A DNA stretch of 64,000 nucleotides from Sneathiella chinensis (GTDB lineage Bacteria; Pseudomonadota; Alphaproteobacteria; Sneathiellales; Sneathiellaceae). The stretch lies in NCBI RefSeq assembly GCF_012720115.1, contig NZ_VNWN01000002.1, forward strand, positions 682,001 through 746,000, read 5' to 3'. Under the pieces are notes generated by a model that worked only from the letters and a program-made list of their open reading frames with translations, was not told the DNA's origin and ran no database searches. Shown here in pieces: positions 19,162 through 29,354 of the stretch (within the stretch, counting starts at the first letter, position 1; each line of letters opens with the position of its first letter). The translations under genes and the position numbers were made by a program.

Positions 19162-19229
19162 AAAAGGGGCGCTTTATCTGCCCTTATTTCAGAATAGGAT
19201 ATGTCCGTACCGACTTTTTGGGGGGCAGT

Positions 19230-19715
19230 ATGGCCGAGAAACGATCTCTGGACCGGATTGACCAGAATATAATTTCGATTTTACAGAAGAACGCCCGTAT
19301 CAGTAACAAGGCCTTGGCGGAGCAGGTGGGCCTGTCCGCCAGTTCCTGCCTGAACCGGGTCCGCAAACTGGAGGAAGATGGCTGTATCGGTCCCTATCTT
19401 GGGCATGTGACGCTGGAACGGCTGTGCCGCTCGATCACCTGTATTGCCATGGTGACGCTGGAACATCATACCCAGCAGGATTTCCGAACCTTTGAGCAGT
19501 TCGTCCAGACCCTGCCGGAAGTGGTGCAATGCGACACGGTCAGCGGGTCCTGTGATTTCATCCTGCGGATCGTTTGCGCGGATATGGAACGATATCATCA
19601 GGTGAATGAATTGCTGCTGAATTCGGGGGCCAATGTGGTGAATATCAGCACCCATGTGGTGATGACTGAAAACAAGCGCTTTCAGGGCTTTCCGCTGAAC
19701 AGACTGTTGCCGTGA
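19230..19715 (+). CDS. Lrp/AsnC family transcriptional regulator
   Basis: A 161-residue Lrp-type regulator: winged HTH at about 10-60 (LDRIDQNIISILQKNARISN, then LSASSCLNRVRKLEEDG), and a RAM/ACT-like ligand domain from about 70. Divergent from the ast operon, so a role as arginine- or ornithine-responsive activator of ast is a reasonable inference. The ATG at 19230 follows a G-rich site; a TTG at 19218 is possible but less likely. Confidence 0.88.
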   Translation: MAEKRSLDRIDQNIISILQKNARISNKALAEQVGLSASSCLNRVRKLEEDGCIGPYLGHVTLERLCRSITCIAMVTLEHHTQQDFRTFEQFVQTLPEVVQCDTVSGSCDFILRIVCADMERYHQVNELLLNSGANVVNISTHVVMTENKRFQGFPLNRLLP

Positions 19716-19746
19716 CGGCGTGCTGAAAGGGGCTGGCGGGGGGCCG

Positions 19747-20325
19747 TCAGGCGGACGGGGCGAAAATCAGGTTCTGAAAGGCCATCTGGACAAAAATGGC
19801 GATGATGAATTCCAGAAAGGCCAGCGCGGCGGCAGTGGGGCCGGGGACGGCCAGTGTCACCACCAGAATATACCAGAGGTAAACATAGCTCAGCCCGATG
19901 AACAGCAGGCGGAACACGGCCATGGTTTCCGGCCCCATGATCCCCAGTAGCAGGATGGACAGAGGCAGCCAAACCAGCATCAGGGCCAGTTGGGCCCAGT
20001 TATAGACAATGACGAAGGGGACAAACCGGTCTGACAGGTCAAGAGCGCGGGCCGCAATGGCCATGGCGGCCAGATAACAGCACCAGCTTGTGATCAGGGC
20101 AATGGAGATGACAAGAAGGTAGGTTCCCGTATCCACCTTCAGGTCCACGAGGCTGAGATCAATGCCGTTGCTGAGCGCAAAGACGGGAACCGACAGCAGG
20201 ATCGCGGTGAAGGAGGCCCAGAACCCCTTTTCGGACAGGTTAAAAAAGGAAAGCGCGTCCTTATCCCGGAGCGCAAGCCGGTAACAGCCGAAAAGGGACC
20301 AGATGATTTCTGTCAGGCCTGCCAT
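19747..20325 (-). CDS. Yip1-like multi-pass membrane protein
   Basis: A 192-residue protein with five to six hydrophobic segments and almost no soluble part; I see no catalytic motif. The layout (N-terminal amphipathic stretch, then regularly spaced helices) resembles small Yip1-domain membrane proteins found next to dapE in alphaproteobacteria. It begins two bases after the dapE stop and is surely co-transcribed with it. Function unknown. Confidence 0.7.
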   Translation of the reverse strand: MAGLTEIIWSLFGCYRLALRDKDALSFFNLSEKGFWASFTAILLSVPVFALSNGIDLSLVDLKVDTGTYLLVISIALITSWCCYLAAMAIAARALDLSDRFVPFVIVYNWAQLALMLVWLPLSILLLGIMGPETMAVFRLLFIGLSYVYLWYILVVTLAVPGPTAAALAFLEFIIAIFVQMAFQNLIFAPSA

Positions 20326-20327
20326 GA

Positions 20328-21500
20328 TCAGTCCGCGAAATACCCTTCCAGTATGGAGGTGTAGATATCGGCCAGCATCTCGATATCCCCAACGGGGACA
20401 TGCTCGTCGATTTTGTGCATGGTCTGCCCGACAAGGCCAAATTCGACCACCGGGCAGTAGTTCTTGATGTACCGGGCATCGGATGTGCCGCCGGTGGTGG
20501 ACAGTTCCGGGCGGAGACCCACATGCTTTTCGATGGAGCCGGCCACCAGTTTGCTGAAGTCCCCTTCCTGTGTCAGGAACGGTTCCGAGTTTTTCAGAAC
20601 CTTCAGCGTATAGCTGGCGCCGCGTTCCGCCGCGATACCGTCCAGCAGGGCGCGGATTTTTTCGTCCAGACCGTCAAGGCTGTGATGGGTGTTGAACCGG
20701 ATATTGAACGTGGCCCGGGCAAATTTCGGGATCACATTGGTGGCCGGGTTGCCCACATCGGCGGTGGTGAATTCCAGATTACTGGGCTGGAAATGCTCGC
20801 TGCCGTCGTCCAGATGCATCTGGTCAAGCGCCTGCATCATGGCCACCAGATGGGGAACGGGGTTGTCCGCCAGATGGGGGTAGGCCACATGCCCTTCGGT
20901 GCCTTCCACCGTCAGGAAACCGGTGAAGGAGCCACGACGACCGATTTTCACCATTTCGCCCAGTTCATTGGGGTTGGTCGGCTCACCAACCACACAATGG
21001 TCGATATGCTCGCCCTGTTCGGACATCCATTCCAGAACCTTGCGGGTGCCGTTGATGGCGGGGCCTTCCTCGTCGCCGGTGATCAGCAGGCTGATGGAAC
21101 CGTCAAAGGCGCCCTTGCGGGATTTGACAAAGCGTTGGGCCGCTGCCGCAAAGCAGGCAACCGCTGCCTTCATGTCCGCTGCGCCGCGGCCATACAGCTT
21201 GCCGTCGCGGATAATGGAATCGAACGGGTCCACAGTCCACGCATGCAGATCCCCGGGGGGCACCACATCCGTATGACCCGCGAAACAGAAATTCGGGCCC
21301 TTGGTCCCGAAGCGGGCGTAAAGATTTTCAACATCTGGCGTATTGTCATCGGAAAAAACGAGGCGGTGACATTCAAAGCCGATTTTTTCAAGCGCCGCCT
21401 GAAGGACATTGAGGACCCCGGCATCCGTGGGGGTGACGCTGGGGCAGCGCATCAATTCCTGTGTCAGGTGGACGACATCAATTTCATCATTATAGCTCAT
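20328..21500 (-). CDS. dapE: succinyl-diaminopimelate desuccinylase
   Basis: Releases succinate from N-succinyl-LL-diaminopimelate in lysine and peptidoglycan precursor synthesis. 390 residues, M20 fold, with zinc ligands H76 and D78 ([11 protein letters not shown]), D109 (GRGAADMKA), E144/E145 (TGDEEGPA) and the late Met-His ([13 protein letters not shown]). Start at 21500 ([10 protein letters not shown]); the longer frame to 21893 runs into the divergent gene's upstream region. dapD, the preceding pathway step, lies 1.1 kb away. Confidence 0.95.
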   Translation of the reverse strand: MSYNDEIDVVHLTQELMRCPSVTPTDAGVLNVLQAALEKIGFECHRLVFSDDNTPDVENLYARFGTKGPNFCFAGHTDVVPPGDLHAWTVDPFDSIIRDGKLYGRGAADMKAAVACFAAAAQRFVKSRKGAFDGSISLLITGDEEGPAINGTRKVLEWMSEQGEHIDHCVVGEPTNPNELGEMVKIGRRGSFTGFLTVEGTEGHVAYPHLADNPVPHLVAMMQALDQMHLDDGSEHFQPSNLEFTTADVGNPATNVIPKFARATFNIRFNTHHSLDGLDEKIRALLDGIAAERGASYTLKVLKNSEPFLTQEGDFSKLVAGSIEKHVGLRPELSTTGGTSDARYIKNYCPVVEFGLVGQTMHKIDEHVPVGDIEMLADIYTSILEGYFAD

Positions 21501-21659
21501 GGTCAAATCATTACCCCCGCCCAGCGGAAGGGTCAATGCGCTTTCCTGATATGGCGCGAAATCCGCTGTTTTATAAGGGAAGTGCGATCTGCAATGGTTG
21601 ATCATTTCCCGGGAAACGTCTATGGCTGGAAGTTCAATCGTGAAACGAGTACCTCCCCG

Positions 21660-22571
21660 ATGAAAAACACTAATGAATTCAGCAGCAATAATGTGCATGG
21701 CATCATCTATATGATGCTGGCGATCCTGATGCTGTCTTCCATGGATGCGGTGGCAAAATGGCTGGTTGAGGCGGATTATTCCCCCTTCCAGATCATTTCC
21801 CTGCGCGGCATGATCAATCTGGTCATCCTGATGATGATCCTGCCTTTCATGGGCGGGATTGCCAGAATAAAGACCTCCCGGCCGTGGGCGCATGGGGGCC
21901 GGTCAGCCATCGGGTTCTTCGCGCCGATCTTCTTTTACGCCTCTCTCTCCTCCATGGCGCTGGCCGAGGCGACGGCGGTGTTTTTTGTCTCGCCTTTCAT
22001 CATGACGGCGTTGTCGGTTCCCCTGTTTGGTGAAAAGGTGGGCATTCACCGCTGGGCAGCGATCCTGATCGGGTTTGCCGGGGTTCTCTATATTGTGCAG
22101 CCGACCAGTGATGTTTTCAATCCGGCGGCCTTGCTGGTTCTGGGGGCGGCGCTCTGTTATTCGCTGATGATGCTGTGGAGCCGGTCGCTCGGCCGGACGG
22201 AGCATACCATCACCATCATGTTCTATATCAATGTGGGAAGTGCCGTTCTTGGCGGGGTGGCGCTGCCCTTTGTCTGGAAATCCATGTCGGTGCCGGATAT
22301 GGGTGTCATTGGCCTGATGGCCTTGCTCTCCATGGCCGGGCACTATTTCATCATCAAGGCCTTTACCACCGGCGAGGTGGGCGTGATCACGCCGTTTGAA
22401 TATACGGGCCTGCTGTGGGCGGTCCTGCTGGGATATGTGATCTTTGGAGAGATTCCGGCAGAGGTTGTCTGGACCGGTATGGCGCTGATCGGGGGGAGCG
22501 GCCTGTATCTGGTTTACCGCGAAAATCGGGCCCATAGAGCCAATAGAGCTCATAGAAAAGGGCGGGATTAG
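21660..22571 (+). CDS. DMT superfamily (EamA) permease
   Basis: A 303-residue drug/metabolite transporter with ten predicted helices as two EamA repeats (about 15-145 and 155-285). Hallmarks are [18 protein letters not shown] and the end-of-repeat [19 protein letters not shown]. Substrate cannot be told. Start at 21660 gives a normal N-terminus, although the ribosome site is poor. The C-terminus has a small repeat, [13 protein letters not shown], from near-duplicated 10-bp units. Confidence 0.85.
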   Translation: MKNTNEFSSNNVHGIIYMMLAILMLSSMDAVAKWLVEADYSPFQIISLRGMINLVILMMILPFMGGIARIKTSRPWAHGGRSAIGFFAPIFFYASLSSMALAEATAVFFVSPFIMTALSVPLFGEKVGIHRWAAILIGFAGVLYIVQPTSDVFNPAALLVLGAALCYSLMMLWSRSLGRTEHTITIMFYINVGSAVLGGVALPFVWKSMSVPDMGVIGLMALLSMAGHYFIIKAFTTGEVGVITPFEYTGLLWAVLLGYVIFGEIPAEVVWTGMALIGGSGLYLVYRENRAHRANRAHRKGRD

Positions 22572-22579
22572 ACCCGCCC
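22560..22579. terminator. bidirectional terminator between DMT permease and dapD
   Basis: GGGCGGG (22560-22566) pairs with CCCGCCC (22573-22579) across the permease stop codon. On the minus strand TTTTCTAT follows; on the plus strand the T-run is weak (TTGTTCC). It suits two convergent genes. Confidence 0.65.
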
Positions 22580-22604
22580 TTGTTCCCTGTTTCCGGTTCG
22601 CGGA

Positions 22605-23450
22605 TCAGTCGCGAAGCAGATCGTTGATGGATGTCTTGGAGCGTGTCCGCTCGTCCACTGTTTTCACGATAACCGCGCAGTAGAGGCTGGGGCCCGGTGT
22701 TCCGTCCGGCAGCGGCTTGCCCGGCAGGCTGCCCGGTACAACAACGGAGTAGGCCGGAACGCGACCGACGTGGATTTCACCGGTTTCGCGGTTCACGATT
22801 TTTGTGGAGGCGCCAATATAAACACCCATGGACAGGACAGAGCCTTCCTCGACGATCACACCTTCGGCAACCTCGGAACGGGCACCGATGAAGCAGTTGT
22901 CTTCAATGATGACCGGACCGGCCTGCAGGGGTTCCAGAACACCGCCGATGCCGGTACCACCGGACAGGTGGACGTTCTTGCCGATCTGCGCGCAGGAGCC
23001 AACCGTGGCCCATGTGTCGACCATGGTGCCGCTGTCTACATAGGCGCCGAGGTTGACGAAACTTGGCATCAGGACCGCGCCCGGTGCGATATAGGCGCTT
23101 TTACGGACAATACAGTTTGGAACCGCCCGGAAACCGGCTTCCTTGAAACGCTCTTCGCTCCAGCCTTCGAACTTGCTGGGAACCTTGTCGTACCAGTTGC
23201 AGTTGTCGCCGGGGCCGCCCTTGATGGTTTCCATATCGTTCAGGCGGAAAGACAGAAGAACAGCCTTTTTCAGCCACTGGTTCACCTGCCAGCCTTCGGC
23301 GGTTTTTTCCGCAACACGGGCTTCGCCCTTGTCGAGGGCTTCCAGTGTGGCCTCGATGGCGTTCCGTACGGCGCCGGTAGTGGCTGGTGAGATGTTGTCC
23401 CGGTCGTCCCAAGCGGCGTCGATAACCGGCTGCAATTCGGTCAAACTCAT
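22605..23450 (-). CDS. dapD: tetrahydrodipicolinate N-succinyltransferase
   Basis: Succinylates tetrahydrodipicolinate in the lysine/diaminopimelate pathway, feeding dapC and dapE. 281 residues with a left-handed beta-helix of hexapeptide repeats (about 100-240; for instance [20 protein letters not shown]). Two tandem ATGs exist; 23450 is chosen because AGGA sits seven bases before it and abuts the other at 23456. Confidence 0.95.
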   Translation of the reverse strand: MSLTELQPVIDAAWDDRDNISPATTGAVRNAIEATLEALDKGEARVAEKTAEGWQVNQWLKKAVLLSFRLNDMETIKGGPGDNCNWYDKVPSKFEGWSEERFKEAGFRAVPNCIVRKSAYIAPGAVLMPSFVNLGAYVDSGTMVDTWATVGSCAQIGKNVHLSGGTGIGGVLEPLQAGPVIIEDNCFIGARSEVAEGVIVEEGSVLSMGVYIGASTKIVNRETGEIHVGRVPAYSVVVPGSLPGKPLPDGTPGPSLYCAVIVKTVDERTRSKTSINDLLRD

Positions 23451-23557
23451 TGTCATTCCTTAAAGAGAGGTTGGAAAACTGTTGTCAGAAACATACCCTG
23501 CCGGTGGTTCAAGTCAACACATGCGACACCGCAGGGGATGTTTTCTGGTGGTGGGTG

Positions 23558-24250
23558 TCAGAAACCGGGGCGCGTCTCCAGCAGGGAGTGCAGCCAGTCC
23601 GGCAGGTCTTCGGCAACGTGATGAATATGATCCCCGTCCGACAGGTCGTGCGACCAGTGTTCCTGCGTCGGTATCCAGACCGTTTTCATGCCCATCTCAT
23701 GGGCCGGCTTCAGGTTCTTGGCCATATCCTCGAACAGGACGGCCTGTTGGGGGTGGATTTCCAGGTCACTGACCAGCTTCTGGTAGACGGACAGTTCCGG
23801 CTTGGGCAGGAAATCACACTGGCGGATATCGAAGATATGCTCGAAATGATGGTCAATACCCAGTTGGCGGGACACATTGGTAGCGTGCTCGCAAGTGCCG
23901 TTGGTAAAGATGATCTTTCGTCCCTCTAGCTGGTCAAGCGCCAGACTGAGCCGTTCCGCCTTCTCAAGGTTGCTGACATCAATGTCATGCACATAGTCAA
24001 GAAAGTCATCCGGCGGCATCCCGTGCACTTTCATCAACCCGTTGAGGGTGGTTTTGTGTTCCCGGAAATACTTTTTCTGAATGGCCTTTGCTTCGGCCAG
24101 TTCCACCTGCAGGTAGCGGGAGACAAACTCCCCCATCTTCTGGTCGATCTGCGCAAACAGATTGCTGTGGGATGGGTATAATGTGTTGTCCAGATCGAAG
24201 ATCCAGACATTGATGTCCTCGAATTCGGACCAGTGCGCTGTGTTACTCAT
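23558..24250 (-). CDS. HAD-superfamily pyrimidine 5'-nucleotidase
   Basis: A 230-residue HAD phosphatase with the nucleophile/acid pair D19/D21 in FDLDNTLYP, motif II in IFTNGT, motif III lysine in DFLPKPELSVYQ, and motif IV in VLFEDMAKNL. The pattern matches the SDT1-like pyrimidine 5'-nucleotidase group (UMP/CMP dephosphorylation). It lies 107 bp upstream of dapD, on the same strand but behind it. Confidence 0.82.
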   Translation of the reverse strand: MSNTAHWSEFEDINVWIFDLDNTLYPSHSNLFAQIDQKMGEFVSRYLQVELAEAKAIQKKYFREHKTTLNGLMKVHGMPPDDFLDYVHDIDVSNLEKAERLSLALDQLEGRKIIFTNGTCEHATNVSRQLGIDHHFEHIFDIRQCDFLPKPELSVYQKLVSDLEIHPQQAVLFEDMAKNLKPAHEMGMKTVWIPTQEHWSHDLSDGDHIHHVAEDLPDWLHSLLETRPGF

Positions 24251-24401
24251 GAGGTGATTGTGCGCTGCGGGACGGTTGCGGACAAGTCAAATTTCCATCC
24301 GGGCAGTTGAATAGCCGTAAACTTTAAGGCGCTGTTAAGGATTGCGAGTAAAAAATATAGACTGTTCAATTAAAACTGTCGGAGGCCGGGGGGAGGGCCG
24401 C

Positions 24402-25658
24402 ATGAAAATCAGCCGTTTGTTCAGGCGCGCCAGAAAGCCCGGGCCGGTTGGCTATGAGGAAAGCAAGCGTCTGGCCACAAATCGTGATGAGGAGGTTCGG
24501 GCCGAACTGGCCGCCAGTCCTTCCGTCAAGCCGGAGGTCCTGTATTACCTGACCGATGACGGTTCGGAAGTGGTGCGCAGGAATGTGGCAGGCAATGCAA
24601 ACACGCCGGTGCTGGCACAGAAAAGACTGGCCACCGATGAAGCACCGGAAGTGCGGGCGGAACTGGCGCGAAAAATCGGCAAGGTGATCCCCGACCTGAC
24701 CGGCGAGGAGGCAGAACAGCTTCGCGAACAGACCATCGAGGTTCTGGAAATGCTGGCAGCGGACCAGCTTCCTTCTATCCGGGCGATCCTGTCGGAAAGC
24801 CTGAAGGACAGCCTTCAGGCCCCAAGGCATGTGATCCTGCGTCTGGCCCATGACGTTGAGGAAATTGTCGCCAGCCCGGTTCTGGAATATTCCCCCCTTT
24901 TGTCAGAGGTGGACCTTCTGGAAGTGATCGCCAGTGGGGTGGCCGTCGGGGCGCTTCCGGCCATTGCAAGGCGGAAAGATATTAGCGAAACCCTGTCCGA
25001 GGCGGTCGCGGCCTCCCTTGACATGCCCGCCGTGGCGGCGCTTCTTGCCAATCCGTCTGCGCATATTCGGGAAGAGACGTTGGACCAGATCATCGAGCAG
25101 GCGGAATATGTGAAACCCCTGCACGAGCCGCTGGTGATGCGGTTGGATTTGTCCGTTCGGGCCTTGCGGCGTATTGCCGGCTTTGTCGGGGCGTCGTTGG
25201 TGGAAAAGCTGGTGGAGCGGCATAACCTGTCGGCCGAGATCGAAAACGAACTGAAACGATCCGTGCGCAGCCGGATCGAGGAAACCGATGACTTTTCCGA
25301 ACCAAAAGAAGACAAGGGGCAGATGAGGGCGCAGGACATGTTTGCTGGCGGCCGTCTGGATGAAAGCGCAATGCTGAGCGCGCTTGAGGCCCGGGACATC
25401 AGTTTCCTGCAAACCGGGCTGTCGCTGTTAAGCCGGGTGGAGCCGGGGACCGTGCGGGCCATTCTGAAATCAAGAAACGGCAAAGTGATTGCCGCCTTGT
25501 GCCGCCGGGCCGATCTGTCCATGCGCACGGCCTTGCGGGTTCAATCTGAAATTGCCCATGTGCCCCACGGAAAACTGGTCAATGCCCGAAACGGGGTGGA
25601 ATATCCGTTGACGGACAAGGAAATGGACTGGCAGCTTTCTTTCTATACGGGGGATTGA
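24402..25658 (+). CDS. DUF2336 protein
   Basis: A 418-residue, mostly helical protein of the alphaproteobacterial DUF2336 family. The N-terminal 160 residues read like HEAT/leucine-rich-variant repeats: EVRAELAASPSVKPEVLYYL, VVRRNVAGNANTPVLA, and EVRAELARKIG follow each other about every 24-30 residues. No catalytic motif is visible. The start at 24402 follows GGGAGGG; an in-frame start at 24342 is rejected. In Caulobacter, proteins of this family have been linked to signalling and motility, but I claim no function here. Confidence 0.8.
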   Translation: MKISRLFRRARKPGPVGYEESKRLATNRDEEVRAELAASPSVKPEVLYYLTDDGSEVVRRNVAGNANTPVLAQKRLATDEAPEVRAELARKIGKVIPDLTGEEAEQLREQTIEVLEMLAADQLPSIRAILSESLKDSLQAPRHVILRLAHDVEEIVASPVLEYSPLLSEVDLLEVIASGVAVGALPAIARRKDISETLSEAVAASLDMPAVAALLANPSAHIREETLDQIIEQAEYVKPLHEPLVMRLDLSVRALRRIAGFVGASLVEKLVERHNLSAEIENELKRSVRSRIEETDDFSEPKEDKGQMRAQDMFAGGRLDESAMLSALEARDISFLQTGLSLLSRVEPGTVRAILKSRNGKVIAALCRRADLSMRTALRVQSEIAHVPHGKLVNARNGVEYPLTDKEMDWQLSFYTGD

Positions 25659-25694
25659 TCCGGGCCTGATTCCGAAAGGGGGGCCAGATAAAAG

Positions 25695-25716
25695 AAGGGG
25701 GCGCTGCGGCCCCCTT
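25695..25716. terminator. bidirectional terminator between DUF2336 gene and argB
   Basis: AAGGGGGC (25695-25702) pairs perfectly with GCCCCCTT (25709-25716), loop GCTGCG. TTCTTTTATC follows on the minus strand. Confidence 0.65.
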
Positions 25717-25724
25717 GTTCATGC

Positions 25725-26636
25725 TCAGTCGATGTCGTTTCGGATCATGGTGCCGATACCATGCTCGGTAAAGGCTTCCAGCAGCAGCACATGGGGAATG
25801 CGCCCGTCCAGAATGTGCGCCGCCTCAACACCGCTTTCCAGGGCGAACAGGCAGGTTTCCAGTTTGGGGATCATGCCGCCCACAATGGTACCATCTTTCT
25901 GCAGGCGCTGGACATCGGACGGGGTCAGCCGGTTGATCAGCTTCTTTTCCTTGTCCAGAACGCCTTCAACATCGGTCATCATGATCAGCTTGCTGGCGCC
26001 GATAGCCGCCGCAATATGACCGGCGGCCGTATCCGCGTTGATGTTGTAGGTCTGGCCATTGGGGCCAACACCGATGGGGGCGATCACGGGAACCACGTCG
26101 ATATCCTCGAAACTTTCAAGGATTTCCGGGTTGATGTTGGACGGTTCGCCAACAAAGCCCAGATCCAGAATCCGTTCAATATTGCTGTCCGGGTCCCGTT
26201 TGGTGCGGGTCAGTTTCTGAACCTCGATCAGGCGTCCGTCTTTCCCGGACAGGCCAATGGCAAGGCTTCCGGCCGCATTGATGTCCAGAACGATCTTCTT
26301 GTTGATGGACCCGCTCAGGACCATTTCGGCAATTTCAACGGTGGCCTGATCGGTAACCCGCAGGCCGTCCACGAACTCGCTCTTGATTTTCAGGCGGTCC
26401 AGCATGGCCCCGATCTGGGGGCCGCCACCATGAACCACAATCGGGTTGATCCCGACCTGTTTCATCAGGGCGATATCCCGGGCAAAATCCTGCGCCAGGG
26501 TTTCGTCGCCCATGGCATGTCCGCCATATTTGATGACGAAGGTCTGGCCGGCGAACCGGTGCATGTATGGCAGGGCTTCAGAAAGAATTTTGGCTTTCTT
26601 CAACTGCTCTTCCACGGTCATTTCCGCATCACTCAT
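25725..26636 (-). CDS. argB: acetylglutamate kinase
   Basis: Phosphorylates N-acetylglutamate in arginine biosynthesis. 303 residues: [11 protein letters not shown] near 34-44, [10 protein letters not shown] near 67-76, and the ATP-site segment near the C-terminus. I choose the ATG at 26636 ([12 protein letters not shown]) with AGGA upstream; another ATG at 26657 overlaps the engB stop by one base. Last gene of the rpmH operon. So this genome both makes arginine and, through ast, burns it. Confidence 0.94.
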   Translation of the reverse strand: MSDAEMTVEEQLKKAKILSEALPYMHRFAGQTFVIKYGGHAMGDETLAQDFARDIALMKQVGINPIVVHGGGPQIGAMLDRLKIKSEFVDGLRVTDQATVEIAEMVLSGSINKKIVLDINAAGSLAIGLSGKDGRLIEVQKLTRTKRDPDSNIERILDLGFVGEPSNINPEILESFEDIDVVPVIAPIGVGPNGQTYNINADTAAGHIAAAIGASKLIMMTDVEGVLDKEKKLINRLTPSDVQRLQKDGTIVGGMIPKLETCLFALESGVEAAHILDGRIPHVLLLEAFTEHGIGTMIRNDID

Positions 26637-26656
26637 TATCACTGTCCTGACTTTCA

Positions 26657-27307
26657 TTATTCAGCCAAAGAAGCGATCTCGGCCCGAAGTTCCTCAATCC
26701 CAATTCCCTTGTGGGAACTGGTCAGAAAGACATTGGGGTGAGCCGCTGGCCGTTTGGCGAGCTCTTTCTCTGTTATTTCAATGACAGATTTCAATTCCGA
26801 TTTACTGCTCTTGTCAACCTTCGTCAGAATGATCTGATAACTGACGGCAGCGGTATCCAACATGGACATGATCTCGCGGTCACTGTCTTTCAGGCCGTGA
26901 CGGCTGTCCACCAGCAGGCAAACCCGGCGCAACTTGGGGCGGCCTCTCAGATAGGTATTCACCAGCCGTGTCCAGGCTTCCACCTTGGACTTGGAGACCT
27001 TGGCGTAGCCATGCCCCGGCAGGTCGACCAGATAGAGCCGTCCGCCCAGTTCAAAGAAGTTGAGCTGTTGGGTGCGGCCCGGTGTGTTGGAGGTTCTGGC
27101 CAGTGTGTTGCGGTTGGTCAGCGCGTTGATCAGGCTGGATTTACCCACATTGGATCGACCGGCAAACGCAATTTCGTTGAGTGGCAGGTCCGGCAGCATC
27201 TCAAGCGTGGCCGCACCGGCAACGAAAACACATTCCTTGGCAAACAACAGGCGACCCTCTTCAAGAAGGGCCGCCTGCTCCTGTTTCTGCTTTTCTGTTT
27301 CTGTCAT
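26657..27307 (-). CDS. engB: ribosome biogenesis GTPase EngB/YsxC
   Basis: An essential GTPase needed for assembly of the large ribosomal subunit. 216 residues from ATG 27307. G1 is GRSNVGKSS (50-58), G3 DLPGHG (95-100), G4 TKVD, and the switch region has [17 protein letters not shown] at 27346 would overlap yidC and is less likely. 10 bp separate it from yidC. Confidence 0.92.
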   Translation of the reverse strand: MTETEKQKQEQAALLEEGRLLFAKECVFVAGAATLEMLPDLPLNEIAFAGRSNVGKSSLINALTNRNTLARTSNTPGRTQQLNFFELGGRLYLVDLPGHGYAKVSKSKVEAWTRLVNTYLRGRPKLRRVCLLVDSRHGLKDSDREIMSMLDTAAVSYQIILTKVDKSSKSELKSVIEITEKELAKRPAAHPNVFLTSSHKGIGIEELRAEIASLAE

Positions 27308-27317
27308 GGAAGACCGA

Positions 27318-29057
27318 TTATGCTTTCTTTTCAGCTTCCCCGCCAATGGGGACGCCCATCCGTTTCATGATCCACCACTGCTGGGCAATGCTCAGGATGT
27401 TGTTCCATGTCCAGTAGATCACCAGACCGGCCGGGAAACTTGCCAGCAGGAAGGTAAAGAAGATCGGCATGAACATGAACACCTTGGCCTGAATTGGATC
27501 CGCCGGTTGCGGGTTCAGTTTCTGCTGCAGATACATGCTGATACCCATCAGAAGCGGCAGGGCGCCGATCATCAGGAATTCAGGCGGTGAGAAGGGCAGC
27601 AGGCCGAACAGGTTGAAAATGGTGGTCGGATCCGGTGCAGACAGGTCGGTAATCCAGCCATAGAACGGCTGGTGACGCATCAGCAGGGTCACGAACAGCA
27701 CCTTGTAGAGAGAGAAGAAGATTGGGATCTGCAGCAGGATCGGCAGACAGCCAGCCGCAGGGTTGGCTTTCTCTTTCTTGTAGAGGGCCATCATCTCCTG
27801 ATTCAGGCGCTGGCGGTCCTCGCCAAATTGCTCGCGCAGCTTGACCATTTCCGGTTGCAGCTTCTTCATCTTGCTCATGGACACATAGGATTTATGTGCC
27901 AGCGGCAGCAGCAGCAGCTTGATACCAACTGTCAGCGCCAGAATGGCAAGGCCCATGTTGCCGATCAACTTGTCGAGGAAGTCGAGGGCAAAATAGATCG
28001 GCTTGGTCAGGAAGTAGAACCAGCCCCAGTCGATGGCCAGTTCCAGCCGGTCGATGCCGTATTTTTCTTCATAGGCGTCCAGAACGTCCACTTCCTTGGC
28101 GCCCGCAAACAGGCGGTTGGTGGCTTCTGCGCTGCCGCCTGCCGGAATGACAACACCGGCGGTATCCAGATAGTCGGTCTGGTAGCGGTCGGCTGTGGCA
28201 ACGTAGTTATAGCGTCCCTTGAACTGGACAGTCTGGTCGGGCAGTAGGGCTGTCAGCCAGAATTTGTCGGTAATCCCCATCCAGCCACCGGTGGAGGTGA
28301 AATTCTGTCCGCCATCGTCAACCAGATCGCCGTAGTCGATTTCCTCAAGGGTGGCATTCAGGACGCCGATCGGCCCTTCGTGAAGAATGTAGAAGTCGGT
28401 GGTTTCCGGCTTGCCTGTCCGGGAGATCAGGCCATAGGGATACAGGGTGACGTCTGCCGCTGTGGTGTTCTCGACTTTCTGTTCCACGGTGAAGAGGAAG
28501 TTTTCATCGAGGGTGTAGGTGCGGACAAAACGCAGGCCTTCGCCGTTGTCCCACGTCAGAACCAGAGGCTTGCTCGGGGTGAATTCGTCATTTTCCGTGC
28601 TCCAGACCGTGTCGCTGTTCGGAAGGTTGACAGACTGACCGCTGGCCACACTCCAGCCGAATTCGGCATAGTAGGGGGCCGGGCTTCCCGCCGGGGAGAG
28701 CAGCTTGACTTCCGGGCTTTCCGGGTCGACTTCTTCGCGATAGTTGATCAGCGTCAGATCGTCGATCCGGGCCCCTTTCAGGGAGACCGAACCGTGCAGG
28801 GACGGGGTGTTGATCTTGATGCGGGGGGCCTTGCTCAGGCTTTCCTCGCGGGTCATGGCACCCGCAGCGCTCATACCGGCAGAGGGGGCGGATGCATCAC
28901 CCGGAGCCTGTCCCGGTTTGGGTGCGGACCCTTCGGCTGAGGTCTGTTCAGCGGTCTGCTGTTCTTCGATTTGCGGGGTTTCAACGAAATACTGAAATCC
29001 GAAAATAATCAGAAAACTCAGTATAACCGCAAGGATAACATTCTTCTGGTCTGACAT
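27318..29057 (-). CDS. yidC: membrane protein insertase YidC
   Basis: Inserts and folds inner membrane proteins, alone or with SecYEG. 579 residues: an N-terminal signal anchor (NVILAVILSFLIIFGFQYFV), a Pro/Ala-rich linker (about 30-70), a large periplasmic beta domain (about 75-340), and the conserved five-helix core from about 355 (YFALDFLDKLIGNMGLAILA; hydrophilic-groove Arg likely within FLTKPIYF...). The basic C-terminal tail has KRMGVPIGGEAEKKA. Confidence 0.95.
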   Translation of the reverse strand: MSDQKNVILAVILSFLIIFGFQYFVETPQIEEQQTAEQTSAEGSAPKPGQAPGDASAPSAGMSAAGAMTREESLSKAPRIKINTPSLHGSVSLKGARIDDLTLINYREEVDPESPEVKLLSPAGSPAPYYAEFGWSVASGQSVNLPNSDTVWSTENDEFTPSKPLVLTWDNGEGLRFVRTYTLDENFLFTVEQKVENTTAADVTLYPYGLISRTGKPETTDFYILHEGPIGVLNATLEEIDYGDLVDDGGQNFTSTGGWMGITDKFWLTALLPDQTVQFKGRYNYVATADRYQTDYLDTAGVVIPAGGSAEATNRLFAGAKEVDVLDAYEEKYGIDRLELAIDWGWFYFLTKPIYFALDFLDKLIGNMGLAILALTVGIKLLLLPLAHKSYVSMSKMKKLQPEMVKLREQFGEDRQRLNQEMMALYKKEKANPAAGCLPILLQIPIFFSLYKVLFVTLLMRHQPFYGWITDLSAPDPTTIFNLFGLLPFSPPEFLMIGALPLLMGISMYLQQKLNPQPADPIQAKVFMFMPIFFTFLLASFPAGLVIYWTWNNILSIAQQWWIMKRMGVPIGGEAEKKA

Positions 29058-29072
29058 TCTCAAGCCTTCGGT

Positions 29073-29354
29073 TTACTCTACGCTGGCGTCGTCGGAGGAC
29101 TGTGTACGACAACGATGACAGTTTTGCTTCCCTGGTGGAACAGGATCATATCCATGTCCGCCAAACGGATGACACCGTAACAGGCGTCGTAACGTCAGCC
29201 ATGCTCCAAAAAAAGGCCCGTGAACCTTCAGGGCCTCATTTGCATAGGCTGAACAGGTTGGATAGTAACGGCAGTTTGCGGGAAGATAGGGGGAAATACC
29301 ATATTGGTAAATCTTGATCAGTCCCTGCAGAAAATACGTTACCAGCCTACTCAT
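29073..29354 (-). CDS. yidD: membrane protein insertion efficiency factor YidD
   Basis: A 93-residue YidD (DUF37), which assists YidC-dependent insertion. Conserved YQYGISPYLPANCRYYPTCS and FGGHGYDPVP, an amphipathic N-terminus, and a Cys-containing tail. Starts inside the rnpA end (8-bp overlap), so translation is probably coupled. Confidence 0.94.
   Translation of the reverse strand: MSRLVTYFLQGLIKIYQYGISPYLPANCRYYPTCSAYANEALKVHGPFFGAWLTLRRLLRCHPFGGHGYDPVPPGKQNCHRCRTQSSDDASVE

Noticed and set aside
19720-19746. Short plus-strand frame after the Lrp-type gene
   Set aside because: It runs antisense to the Yip1-like gene and has no ribosome site.
20400-21659. Long plus-strand extension in front of the DMT permease
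   Set aside because: It is the antisense of dapE; the permease proper begins at 21660.
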